NCBI RefSeq assembly: GCF_900090285.1
Contig: NZ_LT607754.1
Span: 5,730,001 to 5,794,000 of the forward strand
DNA from: Micromonospora inositola
Lineage (GTDB): Bacteria; Actinomycetota; Actinomycetes; Mycobacteriales; Micromonosporaceae
Length of the DNA: 64,000 nucleotides
Direction: 5' to 3'
A program made the position numbers and the translations under genes. Of this stretch, positions 26,297 through 34,924 are shown one piece after another. Every line of letters starts with the position of its first letter. Positions within the stretch are counted from its first letter, which is position 1. The notes beneath the pieces were generated by a model that did no database searches, was not told where the DNA came from, and worked only from the letters and a program-made list of their open reading frames with translations.

Positions 26297-27517
26297 ATGT
26301 CGGACCAGTCCGGGACGACCCGACGCGCCGCCCGCCTCGAGCTGGACGAGCGGGTGGCCGCCCGGCTCCGTGACCGCCTCCCCGTGGTGGCGGAGCGGAC
26401 GGTCAGCGCGATCACCGGCGAGGTGCCGGGCTACTCCGGCGCCCTCACCGGCACCATGCGGGAGAAGATCGAGAACGCCGTACGCATCGCGCTCGGCACG
26501 TTCCTCCAGCTCGTCGAGAAGGCCCAGTCCTCCGACCCGAGCACCCCGCTGACCCCGGCCCTGGAGGCCGCGTACGCGCTCGGCAGCGGAGAGGCACGCT
26601 CCGGCCGCAGCATGGACGCGCTGCTGGCCGCGTACCGGGTGGGGGCGCGGGTGGCGTGGCGGGAGGTCTCCACCACCACCGTCCGCAGCGGGTCGGCCGC
26701 CGAGACGGTCGCCGAGTTCGCCGAGCTGATGTTCGCCTATATCGACGAGCTCTCCGCGGCCAGCGTGGCCGGGCACGCCGACGAGCTGGCCAGCGCCGGC
26801 CGGGTCCAGCGCCGCTACCTGGAGCGGCTGACCCAGCAGCTGCTCGCCGGCGAGCCGGAGGAGACCCTGCGCCGCAGCGCCGAGCGGGCGGACTGGCCGC
26901 CGCCGCAGACGCTCACCGTCGTGCTGCTGCCGCGCCGCAACCTGCGCCCGGTGCTGGCGCTGCTCAGCCCGCACACCCTGGAGAGCGGGGAGGACCTGCC
27001 CGGGGTGGACCTCGCCGAGGAGCTGGCCGTGCTGCTGGTGCCGGACGCGCACGGCACCGGCCGCCGGCAGCTCGCCCGCGTGCTCCACGGGCACCGGGCG
27101 GTACTCGGGCCGGCGCGCCCGTGGAGCCGGGTGGCCGCCTCCTACCAGCGGGCCACGCGGGCGCTCGGCCTCGGTCGGCCCGACAGCGGGCCGCTGGACA
27201 CCGAGGAGCACCTCGCCGAGCTGGTGCTCAGCATGGACCCGGAGGGGCTGGCCGACCTGCGGGCCCAGGCGCTGAAGCCGTTGGAGTCGCTGCCGCCGGC
27301 CACCGCGCACCGGCTCACCGAGACGCTGCGGTCGTGGCTGCTGCACCAGGGCCGGCGCGACGACGTGGCGGCTGACCTGTTCGTGCACCCGCAGACGGTG
27401 CGCTACCGGATGGGCCAGCTGCGCGAGCTGTACGGCGATCGCCTCCACGACCCGGCCACCGTCCTCGACCTGACCCTCGCGCTGGCGATGCCCCCGTCCG
27501 CCCCCGAGCCGGAGTGA
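26297..27517 (+). CDS. PucR-family helix-turn-helix regulator
   Basis: 406 residues. A long helical N-terminal region (GSGEARSGRSMDALLAAYRVGARVAW is the conserved core of the RsbT/PucR-linked domain) is followed by a GGDEF-like domain and a C-terminal HTH_30 domain (DDVAADLFVHPQTVRYRMGQL). Transcribed divergently from the reductase-desaturase operon across 83 bp, so it is a good candidate to control unsaturated fatty-acid synthesis. ATG at 26297 has GGGGAG six nt upstream; an in-frame TTG at 26279 is less likely. Confidence 0.88.
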   Translation: MSDQSGTTRRAARLELDERVAARLRDRLPVVAERTVSAITGEVPGYSGALTGTMREKIENAVRIALGTFLQLVEKAQSSDPSTPLTPALEAAYALGSGEARSGRSMDALLAAYRVGARVAWREVSTTTVRSGSAAETVAEFAELMFAYIDELSAASVAGHADELASAGRVQRRYLERLTQQLLAGEPEETLRRSAERADWPPPQTLTVVLLPRRNLRPVLALLSPHTLESGEDLPGVDLAEELAVLLVPDAHGTGRRQLARVLHGHRAVLGPARPWSRVAASYQRATRALGLGRPDSGPLDTEEHLAELVLSMDPEGLADLRAQALKPLESLPPATAHRLTETLRSWLLHQGRRDDVAADLFVHPQTVRYRMGQLRELYGDRLHDPATVLDLTLALAMPPSAPEPE

Positions 27518-27718
27518 GCAGGGGCGGCCGGACCGGTGGCCCCGGGCGTCCTCGCCGAGCGGACGTACGTCGCACTCGCCCGCCGGTTCTGCCAGGCTGC
27601 GGGCACTCATCACCCTCACCGCCGCTCGCATTTGCGACACACACTCAATCCCGGTCTGCGCGCCTCCGTGGTGGTGGGCGACACCAGGGGCGAACGGTCC
27701 ATCCCGGACCCCGTCGGA

Positions 27719-29356
27719 CTAGTCGACGTCGGGTGCGCCCGTCTCGCGCAGCCCGCCCTCGTCGAGCCGCAACCAGCGGTCCACCTTGATCTCCGTCAGG
27801 AACCGCGCGTCGTGGCTGACCACCACGAACGCGCCCTGGTACGCGCCGAGCGCGCTCTCCAACTGGCCGACGCTGACCAGGTCCAGGTTGTTGGTCGGCT
27901 CGTCGAGCAGCAGCAGCTGCGGCGCCGGCTCCGCGGACAGCACGCAGGCCAGGGTGGCGCGCAGCCGCTCACCTCCGGACAGCGCCCCGACCGGGAGCTG
28001 GGCGCGGGAGCCCCGGAACAGGAACCGGGCGAGCAGGTTCATCCGCTGCGCGTCGGGCATCCCGGGCGCGAACGCGGCCAGGTTCTCCGCCACCGTACGG
28101 TCGAGGTCCAGCAGGTCCAGCCGTTGGGACAGGTACGCGACCCGGCCGTCGGCCCGCTGGACCCGGCCGCCGTCCGGCGTCAGGTCGCCGTGGAGCAGCC
28201 GCAGCAGGGTCGACTTGCCGACGCCGTTGGGCCCGGCCAGCGCGATCCGCTCCGGTCCCCGGATCACCAGGTCGACGCCGTCGTCGGCGAACAGGGCCCG
28301 GTCGCCGTGGTGCACCTGCATCCGTTCGCCGAGGAAGACCGTTCGTCCCGCCGGGACGTTCGTGCCCGGCAGCTCCAGCGTGATCTTCTGCTCGTCGCGC
28401 AGAGCGCGGCCCGCCTCGTCGAGTCGGGCCCGCGCCTCGCTGACCCGCGCGGCGTGCGTCTCGCTCGACTTCCCCGCCGATTCCTGGGCGCCCCGCTTCA
28501 TCGTCCCGGCGAAGATCTTCGGCAGGCCGGCGTTCTTGAGGTTGCGTGCGGCGTTGCTGGCCCGGCGCTCGGCCCGCTCCCGCGCCTGCTGCATCTCCCG
28601 CTTCTCCCGTTTGACCTCCTGCGCGGCGTTGCGGACGTGGCGCTCCGCGATGTCCTGCGCCGCGCGCACGGCCTCCTCGTACGCGGTGAAGTTCCCGCCG
28701 TAGGAGCGGACCCCGCCCCGGTCGAGTTCGAGGATGCGGTCCATCCGGTCGAGCAGCGCCCGGTCGTGGCTGACCACCAGCAGGCAGCCGGTCCACTCCT
28801 CGAGCACCGCGTACAGCTTGCGGCGGGCGTCGAGGTCGAGGTTGTTGGTCGGCTCGTCGAGCAGCAGGACGTCGGGCCGCTTCAGCAGTTGCGCGGCCAG
28901 CCCGAGGGAGACGACCTGGCCGCCGCTGAGGGTGTGCAGCCGCCGGTCGAGCGGCACGTCGCCGAGGCCGAGCCGGTCCAGTTCGGCGCGGCTGCGCTCC
29001 TCGACGTCCCAGTCGTCGCCGAGGGTGGCGAAGTGCTCCTCGCTGGCGTCCCCGGACTCGATGGCGTGCAGGGCCTTGAGCCTGTCGGCGATCCCCAGCA
29101 CCTCGGCGACGGTCCGGGCCCCGTCCAGCGGCAGGTCCTGCGGCAGGTAGCCGAGGACGCCCTGGACGGAGACGCTGCCGCCGGTCGGTCGGTACTGGCC
29201 CGCGATCAGCCTGAGCAGGGTGCTCTTGCCGGCGCCGTTGGGCGCGACGAGGCCGGTGCGGCCCGCGCCGACGGTGAAGGAGAGGTCGGTGAGGACCGGG
29301 GTGTCGTCGGGCCAGGTGAAGGAGAGGTTCGAGCAGGTGATGAACGCGTCGGACAT
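27719..29356 (-). CDS. ABC-F family ATPase (ribosome-associated)
   Basis: 545 residues with two ABC modules and no membrane helices: Walker A APNGAGKST and GPNGVGKST, signatures LSGGQ and LSGGER, Walker B LLLDEPTNNLDLD and LLLDEPTNNLDLV. The linker of about 90 residues is rich in Arg/Glu (AERHVRNAAQEVKREKREMQ), as in proteins that enter the ribosomal E site. ABC-F proteins either tune translation or protect ribosomes from antibiotics such as macrolides and pleuromutilins. The basic linker and possible leader peptide upstream lean toward the protective type, but that is inference. Confidence 0.9.
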   Translation of the reverse strand: MSDAFITCSNLSFTWPDDTPVLTDLSFTVGAGRTGLVAPNGAGKSTLLRLIAGQYRPTGGSVSVQGVLGYLPQDLPLDGARTVAEVLGIADRLKALHAIESGDASEEHFATLGDDWDVEERSRAELDRLGLGDVPLDRRLHTLSGGQVVSLGLAAQLLKRPDVLLLDEPTNNLDLDARRKLYAVLEEWTGCLLVVSHDRALLDRMDRILELDRGGVRSYGGNFTAYEEAVRAAQDIAERHVRNAAQEVKREKREMQQARERAERRASNAARNLKNAGLPKIFAGTMKRGAQESAGKSSETHAARVSEARARLDEAGRALRDEQKITLELPGTNVPAGRTVFLGERMQVHHGDRALFADDGVDLVIRGPERIALAGPNGVGKSTLLRLLHGDLTPDGGRVQRADGRVAYLSQRLDLLDLDRTVAENLAAFAPGMPDAQRMNLLARFLFRGSRAQLPVGALSGGERLRATLACVLSAEPAPQLLLLDEPTNNLDLVSVGQLESALGAYQGAFVVVSHDARFLTEIKVDRWLRLDEGGLRETGAPDVD

Positions 29357-29482
29357 GGGACGTCCTCGTGATGGTGCGGGCGCGCGTGTCAGGGCGGCCC
29401 GGCGGGGAACAGGGCTCGTGGAACGACGGCATGGCGCCACGGCGGCTGCGCTGACGCGCGCCTGCCGAGGGCCCGTCCGGTG

Positions 29483-29512
29483 TCACCCGGAGATGTCGTC
29501 GTCGCCCGCCAT
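29483..29512 (-). CDS. Possible leader peptide upstream of the ABC-F gene
   Basis: A ten-codon reading frame (peptide MAGDDDISG, then stop) begins at ATG 29512 with AGGGAG about 8 nt upstream, 127 nt before the ABC-F start and on the same strand. Many antibiotic-responsive ABC-F genes have such short upstream frames controlling an attenuator. I see GC-rich pairing potential downstream but no unambiguous alternative hairpins, so this remains a candidate. Confidence 0.3.
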   Translation of the reverse strand: MAGDDDISG

Positions 29513-29716
29513 GTCTGGTCTCCCTGTCCCGATCACTCGTGGCCAACCTTAGCAGCGTCCGCCCGCTGCTGGCGGCCCGCGGACGGCGCGGTCGGGAACA
29601 CGGTTGGCGGGCCGCCGGGCGGGTAGTCAGCCCGGCCAGCCGGGTGGCGGCGCAGCTCGTCGTCGTATCCGCGACCCGCCAAGGGCTGCTGGCCGCGCAG
29701 CGGGGGTCGCGGGGGG

Positions 29717-31957
29717 ATGTCGCAGGAGTCACCACCGTCGGGGGACCAGGGCGTCCCGGGCGAGGTCGTGGAGCTGCGGGTCCACGGCGTCTCCGGCGCC
29801 GGGGCCGAGCAGGTGCTGGACCGGCCGCACGTCCAACAGGTGGCCGGGGACCGCAGCGGCGGCTTCTACCGGCCCCGGCCGGACTACCCCGACTCCACCG
29901 GCCCGGGCGGGGTGGTGCTCGAGACGTACCGGTGGAGCGACCTGCCGTCGGGCACGGCCGCACGGACGCTGTCCCTGGTCTTCCTGCTGCCGTTCATGCT
30001 CAGCAACGTGGCGATCTGGATGCGCCCGGCGGGCCGGGGCTCCGGCTCGGGGGTCAAGGTGCTCTGCCGGCTCATCGCGCTCAACCTCTCCCTGGTGTAC
30101 GTGCTCTCCGCGGCCGGCGTCGCCCTCGACCTCATCGCCTGGAAGTGCATGGGCTCGTCCCGCTGCATGGACGAACGCACCTGGCTGTCCTTCCTGGGCG
30201 GCCGCCCGGTCGGACTGCGCCTGGTGGTGCTCGCCGTGCTACCGGTCGCCGCCCTCGGGCTGCTCTGGTTGCTCAGCGTCCGGCCCGGCCGCTCGTACGA
30301 CGCCCTCCGCGCGCCCGGTGGCGACCCCGAGGGCGACCGGCTCAGCGCCGTCGGCCAGTGGGACGCCATGCCGATGGTGGGCCGGTTGCGGGCGATCCAC
30401 GTCGCCGCCGCGTTCGCGGTGCTGAACCTCACCCTCCTCGCCGCGCGGGGCGCCGGCGGGCCGTCGCCCGTGGTGATCGCGCTGGCCACGGTCGCCGGCG
30501 CGGTGCTCGCGACGTGCCTGGCGCTGCTCTGCGCCGGCGCGCCGCTGGAACGGACCTCCACCGGTCCGATGGACCGGCTGGCCGTCACCGTGCGCGTCGT
30601 CGCGTGCGTACTGACCGTGCCCACCCTCGGGGTCGTCGCGCTGGACGGAGCCCCCTGGCCGCACTCCACCGGACTGCCCGGGTACAGCCGGATCGTCGCC
30701 TGGGCGTTCGTCGCGCAGATGACGTTGCTCTTCGCGCTGGCCGTGCTGGCGCTGTGGCGACGTCGCGGCCGAGACCCCCGCTCGGCGCTGCTGCGCGGCC
30801 TCGGCGCGCCGGTCATCGCGACCGTCGCGGTGGGCCTGGCCAGTGCGCTCTCCGCCGAGCTGGTCTACCGGACGGCGTACTTCCTCAACCGGCGGGCGAT
30901 CAACGGACGCACCGACGACCTGGTGCCCCCGCCACTGGCGTACAAGTGGGCGATCTTCACGTTCTTCCTGGCGTCGACCGCCGCGGTGGCGGCGGGCGGC
31001 ACGGGCACCCTGCTAACCCGCCCGGGCCGGCGACGAGCCGCCGCGGCGATCGTCGCCCGGGACTTCCCGAACGCCCCGCCGGAGGCGGCCGACCGCCTGG
31101 ACCGGGTGGCGAGGACCATCGCCCGGGCCCGGTTCACCGAGCGGCTCGGGCCGCTGGCCATCGTGACCGCCGGCCTGGCCGCGGTCGGGCTGGCCGCGAG
31201 CGTGCTGGCCCTGTTCGAGTTCCAGCCCAGCCCGTTGGCGGAGCGGTTCCTCGGCGTGCCGGCTGAATTCGTGAACTTCGGGCTCGCCTTCGGCAGCTAC
31301 CTCATCGCCGGGATCATCCTCGGGCTGGTGGTGGGCGGCCTGTTCGCCTACCGGACGGCCGAGTTCCGCCGGTACGTGGGCGTGCTGTGGGACCTCGGCA
31401 CCTTCTGGCCCCGGGCGGCCCACCCGTTCGCGCCGCCCTGCTACGCCGAGCGGGCCGTGCCAGAGCTGGCGAAGCGGATCAGCTACCTGGCCAGCCAGCA
31501 CGACGGCGTCCTGCTCACCGGCCACAGCCACGGCTCGGTCCTGCTCGCCGCGGCCGTGCTGCAACTGCCGGCCCCGGTGCGCCGCCGGGTCGCGCTGCTC
31601 ACCTACGGGTCCCCGCTGGACCGCCTGTACACCCGGCTCTTCCCGGCATACCTAGGCCGGGACGTGCTGCACGAGGTCGGCGCCCGGATCGGCTGGCGAT
31701 GGGTGAACCTGTGGCGGGAGACCGATCCGATCGGCGGCTGGCTGTTCGCCGCCCACCGGCCCGGCGACCCGCCGCCGCGAGCCGGCCCGAGCGCGGGAGT
31801 GGACCGCCGGCTCCGGGACCCGGAGGACGTGGTGGTGCCCCCGAGCGACAGCGTCCCGCCACCCATCAGGGGTCACTGGCCGTGCGAGTCCGACGAGCGG
31901 TTCGCCGCGGCGGTCCGCGAACTCGTCGGTCGGCTCCGCGACGCGGACCGGAGCTGA
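29717..31957 (+). CDS. Large multi-pass membrane protein with a C-terminal hydrolase-like motif
   Basis: 746 residues, family not recognised. The N-terminus starts soluble (VELRVHGVSGAGAEQVL looks like the first strand of a hydrolase fold), followed by about nine hydrophobic segments between residues 85 and 560 (for example LSLVFLLPFMLSNVAIW, LVVLAVLPVAALGLLWLL, LIAGIILGLVVGGLFAY). The C-terminal part has LLTGHSHGSVLLAAAVLQL, a nucleophile elbow GHSHG, then LLTYGSPLDRLYTRLFP and WVNLWRETDPIGGW, as in lipase-like proteins. It may be a membrane-anchored alpha/beta hydrolase with the fold split around the membrane helices. ATG 29717 after a G-rich stretch. Confidence 0.8.
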   Translation: MSQESPPSGDQGVPGEVVELRVHGVSGAGAEQVLDRPHVQQVAGDRSGGFYRPRPDYPDSTGPGGVVLETYRWSDLPSGTAARTLSLVFLLPFMLSNVAIWMRPAGRGSGSGVKVLCRLIALNLSLVYVLSAAGVALDLIAWKCMGSSRCMDERTWLSFLGGRPVGLRLVVLAVLPVAALGLLWLLSVRPGRSYDALRAPGGDPEGDRLSAVGQWDAMPMVGRLRAIHVAAAFAVLNLTLLAARGAGGPSPVVIALATVAGAVLATCLALLCAGAPLERTSTGPMDRLAVTVRVVACVLTVPTLGVVALDGAPWPHSTGLPGYSRIVAWAFVAQMTLLFALAVLALWRRRGRDPRSALLRGLGAPVIATVAVGLASALSAELVYRTAYFLNRRAINGRTDDLVPPPLAYKWAIFTFFLASTAAVAAGGTGTLLTRPGRRRAAAAIVARDFPNAPPEAADRLDRVARTIARARFTERLGPLAIVTAGLAAVGLAASVLALFEFQPSPLAERFLGVPAEFVNFGLAFGSYLIAGIILGLVVGGLFAYRTAEFRRYVGVLWDLGTFWPRAAHPFAPPCYAERAVPELAKRISYLASQHDGVLLTGHSHGSVLLAAAVLQLPAPVRRRVALLTYGSPLDRLYTRLFPAYLGRDVLHEVGARIGWRWVNLWRETDPIGGWLFAAHRPGDPPPRAGPSAGVDRRLRDPEDVVVPPSDSVPPPIRGHWPCESDERFAAAVRELVGRLRDADRS

Positions 31958-32041
31958 GGCCGCGACGGACACCGCTCACCGGGCCCAGGATCCCGTCGCC
32001 CTCGCCCGCGCCGTCCGGGGAGCGACGGACCCGGCCTCAGC
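31953..32041. terminator. Wide inverted repeat between convergent genes
   Basis: GCTGAGGCCG (31953-31962) is mirrored by CGGCCTCAGC (32032-32041). The arms contain the stop codons of the membrane protein and of the MarR regulator. The 69-nt loop is long and holds internal GC pairing, so it may act as a bidirectional terminator. Confidence 0.35.
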
Positions 32042-32525
32042 AGGCCTGGGCGTCTCCCGACGGATCCTCCAGCGCTTCGATGCAGGTGACGGCGGTGCCG
32101 GTGGCGGCCCGCTGGAGCAGCTCGTAGAGCGTCTCGCGCTGGCCCGGGTCGAGGGCGCCGAGCACCTCCCCCTCCACCGCGGCGAGGGCGCATTCCGCCT
32201 CGTTGAGCCGTCGGGCACCGGCGTCGGTGAGCTCGACGACGTGGCGCCGACGGTCCTCCGGTGAGCGTCGCCGCTCGATCAGCCGCTCCCCTTCCAGCTC
32301 GTTGAGCAGCCCCACGATGTTCGTGCCGTCCATCGCCAGGGTGCCGGCGAGCGCCTGCTGGCTGCTGCCCCCCTGCGCGCGCAGCACGGTCAGGGCGACC
32401 AGGTGACGCGGCCGCAGGCCCAGCGGCGCCAGCACCGTCTCGACCCTCAGCCGCATCCGCCGCGCGAGGTGGTCGAGCAGCGGCGCCAAGCGGTGCTCTG
32501 GCTGGTCGACGGGAGTGGCGGGCAT
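32037..32525 (-). CDS. MarR-family regulator
   Basis: 162 residues: helices around RHLVALTVLRAQGGSSQQALAGTL, recognition helix MDGTNIVGLLNELEGERLIER and wing RRSPEDRRRHVVELTDAG, the standard MarR winged helix. It is divergent from an azoreductase gene, a common pair in which the regulator represses the reductase and responds to quinones or electrophiles. The only Cys residues lie in the C-terminal part (ALAAVEGEV.. TCIEAL.. AQAC), so Cys-based sensing is possible but unproven. ATG at 32525. Confidence 0.88.
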   Translation of the reverse strand: MPATPVDQPEHRLAPLLDHLARRMRLRVETVLAPLGLRPRHLVALTVLRAQGGSSQQALAGTLAMDGTNIVGLLNELEGERLIERRRSPEDRRRHVVELTDAGARRLNEAECALAAVEGEVLGALDPGQRETLYELLQRAATGTAVTCIEALEDPSGDAQAC

Positions 32526-32564
32526 GTGACCAAGCCTACCGCCCGGGTCAGGAGCCTGCGTGCT

Positions 32565-32595
32565 ACAAATGGTTCGCGCAGCACCAATCATTTAT
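32565..32595. promoter_or_regulatory. Possible MarR operator
   Basis: ACAAATGGTT (32565-32574) and AATCATTTAT (32586-32595) form an imperfect inverted repeat (8 of 10 matching) with an 11-nt spacer, in an AT-rich patch between the divergent MarR and azoreductase genes, right where both promoters should sit. Confidence 0.45.
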
Positions 32596-32609
32596 GAAGG
32601 GGAAATCCC

Positions 32610-33257
32610 ATGCCGCACCTTTTGCACATCGACTCGAGCATCCAGGGGGAGCGCTCGGTCAGCCGCCGGCTCACCGCCCGAGCGGCCGCCGCCTGGCGGG
32701 CCGCCCACCCCGGCGGCACGGTCAGCTACCGGGATCTGGGCCGCGAGCCGCTGCCACACCTCGACGAGGCCGGTGGCCTGGCCCGGATGGTGCCGGCGCA
32801 GCACCACAGCCCGGCGCAGCGGGCATCCTGGGCGTTGACCGAGCAGCTCGTCGACGAGGTGAAGCAGGCCGACACGGTCCTGCTCGGGCTCCCGCTCTAC
32901 AACTTCGCCGCGCCCAGCAGCGTCAAGGCGTGGGTCGACCACCTCATCGCACCCGGCCTGTCGTACCACCCGGAGACCCAGGCCGGCCTGCTCGACGGAC
33001 GTGAGTTCATCGTGCTGGCCACCCGGGGCGGCGGTTACGGCGCGGGCACTCCGCGCGCGGGCTGGGACCACGCCGAGCCCTGGCTCCCGCACGGCCTGGC
33101 GATGACCGGTCTCCAGCCCCGCTTCATCACGGCCGAGCTCACCCTCGCCCCGGTGAACCCCGCCATGGCCGGGCTGATCCCGCTGGCCGGGGAGAGCCTC
33201 GAGGCGGCCGAGCGCGACATCGACGACCTCTGGGTGCCGGCCACCGCCGCCGCGTAG
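32610..33257 (+). CDS. azoR: FMN-dependent NADH-azoreductase
   Basis: 215 residues with the flavodoxin-like AzoR fold: HLLHIDSSIQGERSVSRRL (phosphate-binding loop), DTVLLGLPLYNFAAPSSVKAWVDHL and FIVLATRGGGYG. It reduces azo dyes and quinones by two-electron transfer via FMN and likely protects against electrophilic quinones in the cytoplasm. ATG 32610 follows GAAGGGGAAA. Expression is probably controlled by the divergent MarR regulator. Confidence 0.92.
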   Translation: MPHLLHIDSSIQGERSVSRRLTARAAAAWRAAHPGGTVSYRDLGREPLPHLDEAGGLARMVPAQHHSPAQRASWALTEQLVDEVKQADTVLLGLPLYNFAAPSSVKAWVDHLIAPGLSYHPETQAGLLDGREFIVLATRGGGYGAGTPRAGWDHAEPWLPHGLAMTGLQPRFITAELTLAPVNPAMAGLIPLAGESLEAAERDIDDLWVPATAAA

Positions 33258-33378
33258 CGGTAGCCCGATTCGTCTGGTCGTGACCGGCGGTCACCGGCCG
33301 CGTCGGTCACGACCAGACGTTACGATTGTCCGTGAATTCCTTTTCGCCGAGAACAGCGGGACCAGACGAGGCGAAGCC

Positions 33379-33480
33379 GTGCGCGCGGTGGTGCTGAAGA
33401 GTTCGACGGTCCGCTGACCTGCACGAGGTGGCGCAGCCGGTGGCCGGAGTAGGGCAGGTGCTGGTGCGGGTCCGTCTTCG
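33379..33480 (+). pseudogene. Remnant of an MDR-family (quinone reductase/ADH-like) N-terminus
   Basis: The bases from GTG 33379 spell MRAVVLK and, after one shift, FDGPLT and, after another shift, LHEVAQPVAGVGQVLVRV. This is the classical start of zinc-free quinone oxidoreductases and alcohol dehydrogenases. At least two indels break it within 100 nt, and the rest of the 320-residue enzyme is gone. The fragment ends just before the AraC-type regulator gene. Confidence 0.65.
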
Positions 33481-33558
33481 TGGTCGACGTCGGCACCGAC
33501 ACCTGGCCCTGGACCGCCGACCCCTGCCCGGCCCACCCGGGTCATAAGCTGCCAGGTG

Positions 33559-34017
33559 ATGAGCGCGCCGCCCCGTCGGGCCCCGGGTGACCTGCTGGTC
33601 CACCTGCGCCGGGCCCGCGACCACATGGACCGTCACTACGCCGAGCCGTTGGACCTCGCGGCGGTCGCCGCGGTGGCCGGCGTCAGCAAGTACCACTTCC
33701 AGCGGCTCTTCACCGCCACCTACGGCCTCTCCCCCGCCGCGCACCTGTCGCACCGCCGCGTCGAACGCGCGCAGGACCTGCTGCGCGCCACCAACCTCAC
33801 CGTCACCGAGGTCTGCCACGCCGTCGGCTTCGCCAGCCTCGGCTCCTTCAGCAGCCGGTTCCGGGAACTGGTCGGCGAGACGCCGAGCGAGTTCCAGCGC
33901 CGCTGGGGCGCGACCGGCGCGCCCCGCGTACCGGGGTGCTTCGTGCTCATGTGGGGCCTGGCCGAACGGCGCGGGTCCGCAAGCCAGGAGAAGCCGGACA
34001 GGCACGGCGGTTCCTAG
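33559..34017 (+). CDS. AraC-family transcriptional regulator (short)
   Basis: 152 residues consisting almost only of the two-HTH DNA-binding domain: DLAAVAAVAGVSKYHFQRLFTA and TVTEVCHAVGFASLGSFSSRFREL. No ligand-binding domain precedes it. Ten nt downstream is a VOC-family gene; this AraC/VOC pair is frequent in actinomycetes and the two are presumably cotranscribed. ATG 33559 is chosen; a GTG one codon earlier is possible. Confidence 0.88.
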   Translation: MSAPPRRAPGDLLVHLRRARDHMDRHYAEPLDLAAVAAVAGVSKYHFQRLFTATYGLSPAAHLSHRRVERAQDLLRATNLTVTEVCHAVGFASLGSFSSRFRELVGETPSEFQRRWGATGAPRVPGCFVLMWGLAERRGSASQEKPDRHGGS

Positions 34018-34026
34018 CCTGGTCAC

Positions 34027-34458
34027 ATGATTACCAACATCTCGATCACCAGCGTGTTCGTGCAGGACATTGACGCGGCCAAGGCGTTCTACCTCGACGT
34101 GCTCGGGTTCGCCGAGCACACCGACATCACCGTCGGGGACGGCTCCTACCGCTGGTGCACCGTCATGCACCCGAGCCAGCCGGAGCTGGAGGTCCACCTG
34201 ACCCTGCCCGGTCCGCCGTACTCGCCGGAGATGGCGGAGACGTTGCGCCGCGCCCAGGCCGAGGGCGGGATGTTCGGTCTCGGGCTTGCCGTGGACGACT
34301 GCCGCAAGACCCACGAGGAGCTGCGCGCCAAGGGCGTGGAGTTCATCCAGGAGCCGTCCGATCGGCCGTACGGGGTGGAGGCGGTCGCCCGGGACAACTC
34401 CGGCAACTGGCTGGTCCTGGTGGAACACCGCGAGTTCGACCCGGCCGCCTTCGACTGA
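34027..34458 (+). CDS. VOC-family (glyoxalase/bleomycin-resistance fold) protein
   Basis: 143 residues of two beta-alpha-beta-beta-beta units: ITSVFVQDIDAAKAFYLDVLGF opens the first, GLGLAVDDCRKTHEELRAKGVEF the second, and it ends DNSGNWLVLVEH. VOC proteins bind metals and either open, isomerise or sequester small molecules. Linked to the AraC gene before it. Substrate unknown. Confidence 0.88.
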   Translation: MITNISITSVFVQDIDAAKAFYLDVLGFAEHTDITVGDGSYRWCTVMHPSQPELEVHLTLPGPPYSPEMAETLRRAQAEGGMFGLGLAVDDCRKTHEELRAKGVEFIQEPSDRPYGVEAVARDNSGNWLVLVEHREFDPAAFD

Positions 34459-34576
34459 GCCGCCCGGGGACGTCGGCTGCCCTGCCGCCCCGACCAGGGA
34501 CCGCCGGGTCCCGAACCAGCCGTCCCTGGTCGGGGTCCGGCGGCGGTGCGACGGTCGGGCCATGACGTCTCCCGCC

Positions 34577-34915
34577 TTACCGGCCGAGGTGGTCGCCTGC
34601 GGCCCGTCCAGGCCCGGCCCGGGCGACCAGGGCCCGGGGCATGACCAGCGCGGCGACGAACAGCGCCGCCATGGCGACCAGCACCCCCGCCCGGACCACA
34701 CCGACGTCCGCCGGCGTCCGGTCGCCCAACCAGGTGTACGACCCCCAGGCGAGCCAGAGCAACACCAGCAGGAGCAACCCCTGCGCCATGCCAACCGGGG
34801 TCGGCGGCTGCCCGATCAACGCCATGATCCGGGTGAGCGCGAAGACGAAGACGAGGTCGAAGAAGATCTCGTACGGCGTCGCCCGACGATCGCGGCCCGC
34901 CGGCGCCGGTCGCAT
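34577..34915 (-). pseudogene. N-terminal fragment of an LtrA (low temperature requirement A) membrane protein
   Basis: 112 residues beginning like LtrA proteins (YEIFFDLVFVFALTRIMALIG) and covering about three membrane helices. The normal protein is around 380-400 residues. A stop follows RAAGDHLGR, with no continuation in any frame. A complete LtrA paralogue is at 41558-42787. It may still be translated, but it is very likely a broken gene. Confidence 0.75.
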
Positions 34916-34924
34916 CGTGGCTGA

